Shown here: in pieces, positions 56,844-64,000 of the stretch
How positions within the stretch are numbered: the stretch's first letter is position 1
Layout: every line of letters starts with the position of its first letter
NCBI RefSeq assembly: GCF_022965805.1
Contig: NC_133117.1
Coordinates: forward strand, 10,068,183-10,132,182
Length of the DNA: 64,000 nt
From: Primulina eburnea
Taxonomy: Eukaryota > Streptophyta > Magnoliopsida > Lamiales > Gesneriaceae
Direction of reading: 5' to 3'
Notes under the pieces: model-generated
The model's input: only the letters and a program-made list of their open reading frames with translations
The model's database searches: none
What the model was told of the DNA's origin: nothing
Position numbers and translations under genes: made by a program

Positions 56844-58317
56844 TGAACAAAGCCATGAAAGGGCATCTTGGTCACGTCTTAGACATGCCAAGGAGAGCTT
56901 CAAACCATGGCTACAGCCCCTAGGGCAGCCAAGATTAAAACACTCGCCTTCGACAAGCAAGAATCCGAATTTGAGACTCGGAATGGCAGCTACTGAAGTT
57001 GCTGTCAAAACACGCTGCTGGTGGGGAGAGGGAGTGAAACCAATGGACTAACACCTTCCTAGCACACCCTATATCATGTCTATAAACAGCCTTGAGCCCC
57101 TGGAAATCGAGCCAATCCTGAAACCATAAACACAAGCAGAAACCGTGAAGTGCATGTGGGTGCCGAAAAATTCTGTGCAGATTTTCGAAAATGGTGTTGC
57201 CTTGATTTTCGGTTTTTTGCCCAAAAATCATGATCATGTAATGTTTAAAAACTTCAATATGTCTTGATTGAAGAGCAAGAGAAAATATACACATGCCTTG
57301 GATTTGTTTGAAACGAAAACAAATCAATACGACGATGTGGCGCGGTGGAGACGGAGTTGCTTTTCTAGCTTACTTTTCTCTCTTATTTTCTCTCAAGCCT
57401 CACATGATTTTTCTTGTTGAATCCTCTGAAATTTTTGGTGGAATGGAGAGGGAAATGGCTAGGAGGTTAATGAGGAAGTTTGCAAGATAAAAGGGAGGAA
57501 ATGAATCTTTCCATCCTTGCGTTTGGTAGATAAGGAATGAAGTGTGATTTTATATTATTTGATTGAGGGATGATTTGATAGGGGTGATGGCCAATTCTTG
57601 CTTATCAAATAAGGGTAGATAATTGCTTGATTAATTATTTTAGTTGATTAAAAGGTGAGGAATTATTATGTCAAGAAAATGATTAAGGAAAGATATCAAT
57701 GAAAATGAGTTGTCAAACTTTTTAAATCCTTTGAAGTGGGGTGGCCAAAAATTGCTATTAAAATGGGATAAAATATTGCTTAATTTTTGAATTTTAAATC
57801 TTTAAAGTTTTATCTACCCATTAAGTAATTTAGTGAATTAATAAATTAGTTTAGGATGGTAATTGTCTTGCATGCATGACTAATTCTTTAAATTAAATAA
57901 CTAACATGTTAAGTTGAAATTCCTTGATTAAAATAATCCTAGATTAACTTATCTCAATAGGTCACATATTTTAATTTAGGCTTTTAATTAAATTATTAGA
58001 CATAAAAGAACTTATTTACTACTAACTTCAATTAATTAATTAAATCCCTAAACTTTTTTTTACATTAAAATAAATTATTTTTTATCTTCAATTAAGTCTA
58101 GGAATATTTTCTTATTATTTAAATTTATCTCATTACTCCAACTTCAGTCCGGCCTCACTTATTTAACTGAAAAGATAAAAATATACTCATGCGATTTAAA
58201 ATAAATAATCAAGATTAAATAACTTTAAAATGCCTTAAAAATTAAAAAAATCATTTTTAATTTAAATACTAGAAATTATGCATTGCTTATACGTAGTCTA
58301 GTTTAACGGGTTCTACA
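56844..58317 (-). repeat. Element 3 5' LTR, second part
   Basis: Continues from 34427 across element 4. Together with the first part, less the MITE, it gives about 3143 bp, against 3150 bp for the intact LTR. Confidence 0.92.
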
Positions 58318-58322
58318 AATTT

Positions 58323-60712
58323 AATTCGCCCATCATGCTCATCTCACATTGTTCCTACATCATCTTAGAGATTCTTTCACACAGCTTAGGGTTAGTTGAT
58401 CCGAAAATAATATCATCCACAATAGTTGAACACACAGTGAATGATCATTTTTTGAAAATTTAAACAACGTTTTATCAACTGTTCCGATTGTGAAGCCATG
58501 CTCAAGCAAGAAGTTGGTTAAGGTGTCATACCATACTCTTGGGTCCTGTTTTAGTCCATATAGAGCTTTGTCAAGTTTGTAAACATACTCATGGAAGGTG
58601 TGATTAACAAAGCCGGGTGGTTGTTCAACATGAACTACCTCATTTAATAATCCATTCAGGAAGACAGATTTAACATCCATTTGATATACTTTGAAATCTT
58701 TAAATGCTGCAAATGCTAAAAATATTCTAATGGCCTCTAACCTGGCTACTGGGGCCAATGATTCATCAAAATCTATACCTTCTTCCTGTCTATAACCTTG
58801 AGCTACTAGTCTAGCTTTATTTCTAATAATCAAACCGTTTTCATCCCTTTTGTTCCTAAATACCCACCTAGTTCCAATTACATGAGTGTTATTAGGCCGA
58901 GAGACTAGATGCCAAACCTTACTCCTTTCAAATTGATTAAGTTCCTCTTGCATGGCCTATATCCAATTTGTGCCAAGTAGTGCATCATCGATTTTCTTAG
59001 GTCATATTTGAGAGACAAACGTGGCATGCATAAATTCATTTATCATTTGATTTCTAGTTCTAAGAGGAGCAGTAGGGTTACCGATGACCAGCTCGAGTGG
59101 ATGATCTTTTTTCCACTGAAGACATGGCCCATATGGATTTAGCTCGATTGGTTGAGTGATTTCCTCTTCTTGTTCCAGTTCTCCTTCTTCTATTTGTATG
59201 TTTTGCATTTGTTGGTTTTTTTCCGATTCGTTCACCTGTGGAGTTTGTTCTTGAACGGTTGATTTTTTTTTTAGATGCTTCCACCTATTTTTCTCAGATC
59301 TACCTCATCATAACTGCTTGTTTCAAGGTTAGTAGCATCAAGATTATTTATTAAATCATGTATACTGCTACTACTATTGTCATGGCATATAGAAGATTCA
59401 TCAAATACAATATGCGTAGATTCTTCAACAGTGAGAGTTTTTTTTGTTATAAGCTATGTATGTTTTGCTCACTGCTGAATATCCTAAAAAGATGCCATTG
59501 TCAGCTTTTACATCAAATGCAGTGAGATGGGTTTTCCCATTTATATGAATAAAACACTTACAACCAAGGATACGAAAGTATCCAACTTCTGGTTGCTTGC
59601 CGGTCCAAATCTCATATGGAGTCTTTTCATGATTTTTATTGGTCATGGACCGGTTTGAGTATAACAGGCAATATTAATAGCTTCTGCCCAAAATCTTTGT
59701 GAAATACTAGATTCATCTAGCATAGTTCTAGCTGCTTCCTTTAATGTGCGGTTTCTTCTTTCAGCAACTCCGTTCTGTTGCGGTGATCTGGTTGCTGATA
59801 ATTCATGATTTATTCCATGATCTTCAAGATAGGATGACAGGAATTGGTTTATAAATTCAGTTCCTCTGTCACTCCTGATTCTGTCAATTTCTTCGCTTTT
59901 CTCGTTCTGAAGTCTTTTGAACAGCTTGATTAGTTGATCGGTTGTTTGATCTTTGGAGTTTAGAAATGTGACCTATGTAAATCTGGAGAAATCATTAATT
60001 ACTACGAGAGTGTATTTCTTTCCCCTTAAGCTAGTTACGGGTATTGGTCCAAATAAATCCATATGAAGAAGTTCCAGACATCTCGCTGATGAGTTTCTTC
60101 CTCTGCTTTTGAATGTAGAACGAACTTGTTTTCCTAATTGACAGGCATTGCAAATTCTATCTTTGGTAAAGTCAATGGTAGGCAAACCATATACAAGTTT
60201 AAGTCGGCTAATAGTAGCAATGGATTTAAAGTTGAGATGGTTGAGTCGTTTATGCCAAAGCCAATTTTTATTTCCATTTAAAGCAATAAATCATGTAGGT
60301 GCATTAAGATAATCATCATTCCATTGGACTTTATATGTATTTTTCTCTCTATGACCAGTTAACATTTTACCATCTGAGGTTTTAACCGTGCATAAGAGTT
60401 TTTGAAACTCAACGGTGTAACCCTTGTCACATAGTTGGCTTATACTTATCAAGTTCTAAAACAGATTTTCTACAAGAAGTATGTCTTTAATGATGACTTT
60501 GTCGTGGATAATCTTACCTTTAACCACAGCTCTACCTTTAGAATTATCACCAAAGGTGATTGTTGGACCTTTTTAGTTGACTATTTCTGATAAGAGGTCT
60601 TTGTTTCCAGTCATGTGTCTAGAGCGGCCACTATCCAAGAACTAGATTGATTCTTCCAGCTCCTTTTTCTTTGTTGCCTGTCATTATTGAAATAAGAGAT
60701 TGGTATCATTTT
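58323..60712 (-). pseudogene. Element 2 Pol, N-terminal part (protease, integrase, RT start)
   Basis: Begins after the gag stop at 60713-60715. The protease region keeps LDSGRSRHM but with small indels around it. Further down are the pre-integrase zinc region ([15 protein letters not shown]) and the integrase core with HMDLFGP, RSDRGTEF and NGVAERRNR. Several in-frame stops occur, some at former Trp codons, and a 1-nt deletion lies near 59650. RT resumes in another frame ([11 protein letters not shown]), and a 1-nt change just before the VDD active site breaks it again. The frame is cut by element 3 at 58322; the rest is at 23652-24490. Confidence 0.9.
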
Positions 60713-62734
60713 CTATTTGGGTCCTGAGTTTATCAGTCCTTTATGGATCCACACTTGAATTATCCTGAAGGATTTTTCCTGATGTGTCTTAAAGTAGGTG
60801 CGATTGTGTGGATAATCAAGTGGTGTATGCAATCCTTTTTCCTTTCCAGTATGTTGTTTCGACCGTCTATCATTGTCACTCAATCGATACCTCTTTTGAA
60901 CAGGTCGGCTGTTGTGGTAATGGTTAGGTCTAGTTTTTGAATGATTTCCAATTGACCCTGACTTTCTGCTGGCCCAATCTGAACCGTTGTGAGTGATTGT
61001 ATTTGGCCTGCGTCTGAGCCATGATCTGTTGGTTTTAGCATTCTAAATTTCGACGTATCCTAAACCATGTGGCCTTCTATTATTTTCAAGACTTGCATTC
61101 TGAGTGCTTTGATCTTCAGTCTTATCATGTTCATATACCATACTAGATCTGAAAAATTTAATTGGTTTTAAACTATCTTTCTCTAGTAGTGGTTGAGTTG
61201 ATGCTTCAGAAGTATTACATTCATTAATGTTTTAACCTATTCTGGTTCTGTCTCCGACCGGTTTCTGCATTTCATGCATCTTGTTAAGAGAAACAGAGGA
61301 CTTGTTCCAAGTGTTGACTGTGTTTATCAATCGTTTGTTTTCTTTCAAAGTAGCATGAAACAATCTTTGCAGATCATCGTTCTTAGCCGTTAGCAGACTT
61401 AACTTTACTTTCAAAACGTTAACCTCTTTTTGCTGCGAACAGCTAGAGAGAGTTAACTTGTTCTCCAAGTTTTGTTTTTCTGTTTTGCCTTCATTGAACT
61501 GCTGTGATAGCCTCTTAAACTCATTTACCATGTCGTGAAGTGCGGTGACAAGATCTTCTCGTGTGAATTCATTAGAGTTAAAGTCAAATACCATTTCGTC
61601 AGTAAATTCTTAATCTTCTTTGGCCATGAGACACTCTACTTTCTCATCTTCGCTCTCACTTGAAGATTCTTCAGAAATGGATTTTTCAGATTCTGATTCA
61701 GCCCATTTTCCTTTATCTTCTTCCGCAACTAAGACTCGCTGACTTTTCTTTTTGATGAATCTTTTGTTGTCTTTAACTCGTCTTCTGTCACTTGATTTCT
61801 TTTCATCTTTTCTTGGTCGGTTTCATTCTGCAATAAAGTGTCCTTTCTTTCCATAGTTAAAACAAGTTTGACAATCATCAGTATGGTCCTTGTTGAAGTT
61901 AGGTTTATTCATTTGTGATTAATTCTTATGCATGAATTTACTAAATTTTTTAACGAATAAAGACATGGCTTCATTGCTTAATTGCTCGGCCGATTTCTTA
62001 CTTGTGGACTCTTCAACCGGAATAGTCATTGTGGTAGCTGCCAATGCCTTTGTTTGTTGGGAGGTGGATGGTTCTTCTTTAGTTCATATCTCAAGCTCGA
62101 ACTCATATGCTTTAAGGTCTGTGAAAAGGTCATGAAGTTCCAGCTTGTTTAGATCTTTGGATTCTCGCATTGCTATAGTCTTTACGTCCCATTCTCTAGG
62201 AAGAGCTCGCATAACCCTTAAGACAATTTCACGGTTAGAGTAATATTTTCCTAATGAAATGAGTTCAATGATAATACCGCTGAACCGTTCATCAAATTCT
62301 GTCAGAGTTTCTCCTGGCTTTATTTTCGCATTGTCAAACTTCTGAATGGCGACAGTTAACTTGTTTTCTTTTTTCTGATCGTTTCCTTCACATAATTGAA
62401 TGAGTTTTTCCCATATTTCCTTAGAAGTAGTGCAAGTTTTGATTTTGGCAAACATATTTTTGTCCAGAGTCTTGTAGAGGATATCTTTGGCAACGTTATC
62501 TAGATTTGCCTTCTTTTTGTCTTCAGCTGTCCATTCGGATCTGTGCTTTTCTACCATTTGAGGAGCACCTTCGATTGTAGTGACAGCTGTGTTAACATTC
62601 AAGATTTTCATCGACCCATCAGTGATAATATACCACATATCATCATCTTGGGCTGCTAGATGTGCCTGCATACGAATTTTCCAATCATCATAATCTTCTT
62701 TAGAGAACATCGAAATTTTATTGAAAGAAGCCAT
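60713..62734 (-). pseudogene. Element 2 Gag, multiple stops
   Basis: Starts MASFNKISMFSKEDYDDW at 62734. The N-terminal 216 codons are open, followed by stops and a broken zinc-knuckle region near 61830-61870. An open stretch from 61594 carries FDFNSNEFTREDLVTALHDM. The end (GLINSGPK then TAG, 60713-60715) corresponds exactly to the gag stop of element 1. Confidence 0.9.
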
Positions 62735-62772
62735 AAGTATTCAAAGAGAATATCAGTGTTTGAGAAAACCCC

Positions 62773-62784
62773 GCTCTGATACCA
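62773..62784 (-). other. Element 2 primer-binding site (tRNA-iMet)
   Basis: The minus strand reads TGGTATCAGAGC, two bases from the 5' LTR. Confidence 0.94.
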
Positions 62785-62786
62785 CT

Positions 62787-64000
62787 TGTTAAGATCGGAA
62801 AAGAGTTTAGAGGGGGGTGAATGAACTCTTTCAAGTTTTCTCTTTTAAAATATTGGTTTCGACCGTTTTTAGGCAGTTGAAACAATTCTTCTCAAACGGT
62901 TGGAAATGTAACCACTATTTAGTGTGGAAGACGGTTCACACTTTCCAAAGAAAACTTCACGTTAACAGGCTTATTCAAACAATTAGAGACAAAGAGAATG
63001 CTTGCGATAAATAAAGTGATACAATGGTTTTTATGGATGTTCGGAGATTGAATACTCCTACGTCACCCCTTCTTCCCCTTGAGAAGGTATTCACTAAAAG
63101 ACTTTGGCTCTACAAATTTTTTGCAACCGCCCACTCCAATCAGAACTTATCACACTTTCTATTTTGGAACTCTTAGTGATCACTTTACACTACTGGATTT
63201 TAAGAACACTTTGTTCATAAGAAACTGAGACTAAATCAAACAACCAAAATGTTACTGATATGAACCATTCAGTTTGTTTTGAGTAGCACGAAATTGATCC
63301 TTAAGAGATCGAATGCAACGATGTTTAAAGCGTGCTGAAGGAGCGATAAAGTATGTAAGCTTTTGATAGAGCCCTGAGATCTTTGTATATTCTCGTAACA
63401 ATGTTTTTTGTTGTTAATCAAGAGAGGTCACTTAGCTAGCACACTCCTCCGTTAATATATATGTGATCTTCTTAACGGTCGGAAAAGATGAAGCAATGTT
63501 AACCTGATCCACTGAACTGATGAGTTGCTGTCGACTTTGATGAGCATTAAATGATCTTTCATAGAGGCATTTAATGTTCCTTTTGCTCGGCATAGTTCTG
63601 AAGCGCTTTACCTGGGGAGTTTTTTTTATGGTAACTGTCTTCTTTAATCAGAACTTGAAGTCTATACTTCGTCTATCCTTTCTGGGATAAAGATATAAAT
63701 GCAGATCATTCTTGGAACTGATGAAAATATACGTTGACTTCAAGGTGGTGTAATATTTTGAATGAATCAAGCCGGTCAGAGAATGTCTTTGAGCAATAAA
63801 TAGTTCTCTTTAATGATCCGGTTCTGAGACTAACTCTGCTAACGGTCAGAAGTAAGCGGTTTAGATTTCTTTGAGCTTCGGCCGGTTAGGAAGATATACC
63901 AGCTGACGAGCCGAGCGGTCGAACTGATGCATATCTTAAATACGAGCCATAACTGATTTCGAGCTGATTTGTTTTTGTCATACACAAAAATTCTTGGGAA
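62787..64000 (-). repeat. Element 2 5' LTR, truncated by the window end
   Basis: Begins TGTTAAGATC and matches 18543-19759. About 17 bp of the expected end are beyond the window. Confidence 0.92.

Larger units (their letters stand above)
24496..58317 (-). mobile_element. Element 3: Tekay/Del-like Ty3/gypsy element inserted in element 2 pol
   Basis: Begins TGTAGAGGCC and ends GGTTCTACA, flanked by AATTT at 24491-24495 and 58318-58322, inside the element 2 RT region. The outer ends match the two ends of its LTRs. The internal region (27646-32258) runs minus-strand: primer site, gag, protease, RT, RNase H, integrase with a chromodomain-like tail, polypurine tract. The 5' LTR is interrupted by a MITE and by element 4. 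Without these it is about 10.9 kb. LTRs over 3 kb and the chromodomain-like C-terminus fit the Tekay/Del chromovirus group. All coding parts are damaged. Confidence 0.93.
18543..64000 (-). mobile_element. Element 2: SIRE-type copia element split by nested insertions, runs off the window
   Basis: A minus-strand relative of element 1. Its 3' LTR is at 18543-19776. ORF3, the antisense ORF and the C-terminal part of pol lie at 19949-24490. The rest of pol and gag lie at 58323-62734, and the primer site and 5' LTR from 62773 to the window end. Compared with the 3' LTR, about 17 bp of the 5' LTR should lie beyond 64000. Without the nested DNA it is about 11.6 kb, close to element 1. The coding regions carry many stops and frameshifts, and its LTRs are clearly more diverged than those of element 1, consistent with it being the oldest layer of the nest. 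Confidence 0.93.

Overview
The window is plant nuclear DNA, probably a eudicot. It is made almost entirely of LTR retrotransposons and their relics, with AT-rich unique sequence between them. I see no convincing host gene, rRNA or tRNA gene. A 165-bp MITE with GTGAGAC-type palindromic ends reminds me of repeats common in Lamiales, but that is memory and weak.

Layout. 1-1503: AT-rich DNA holding a small decayed TRIM-like element (553-896, TSD AATAA). 1504-12893: element 1, a young plus-strand Ty1/copia element of the SIRE type (TSD ATCAT, LTRs about 99% identical by eye). It has uninterrupted gag and pol, an antisense accessory gene and a third ORF. 12894-18542: AT-rich DNA with a solo copia LTR (13403-14807, TSD GCTTT), a possible LTR relic and a MITE. 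18543 to the end: a nest of insertions. Element 2 (minus-strand SIRE-type copia, 18543 to just past 64000) is split by element 3 (minus-strand Ty3/gypsy, Tekay/Del-like, 24496-58317, TSD AATTT). Element 3 carries a 492-bp hAT-type MITE (8-bp TSD) in its 5' LTR. The same LTR is split by element 4 (plus-strand Athila-like gypsy, 34428-56838, TSD GACCG). Element 4 holds a solo gypsy LTR (39829-41890, TSD CCTTG), element 5 (minus-strand Tekay-like gypsy lacking integrase, 42934-50442, TSD TCTTT) and another solo LTR (53927-55294, TSD TCTGT). Every target-site duplication that lies inside the window matches exactly, so the insertion order can be read directly.

How the parts work. Each full element has the expected order: LTR, tRNA primer site, gag, protease/RT/RNase H/integrase in the order of its superfamily, extra ORFs where present, polypurine tract, LTR. 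Only element 1 looks close to competent. Elements 2-5 carry stops, frameshifts, deletions or catalytic substitutions.

Most interesting signals. (1) Four gypsy LTR groups each carry an array of paired GC-rich palindromic arms. The arms sit 19-23 bp apart start to start, mostly 21-23, and the arrays begin about 130 or 210 bp from the LTR start. Two related LTRs have different arm sequences in the same slot, and one arm sequence is shared by unrelated lineages. (2) Both SIRE-type elements keep an antisense ORF of about 135 codons with its own TATA box, divergent from the third ORF. (3) A hairpin beside the polypurine tract shows a compensatory base-pair change between elements 3 and 5. (4) Element 5 lost its integrase at a 14-bp sequence that looks like a homology-mediated deletion scar.
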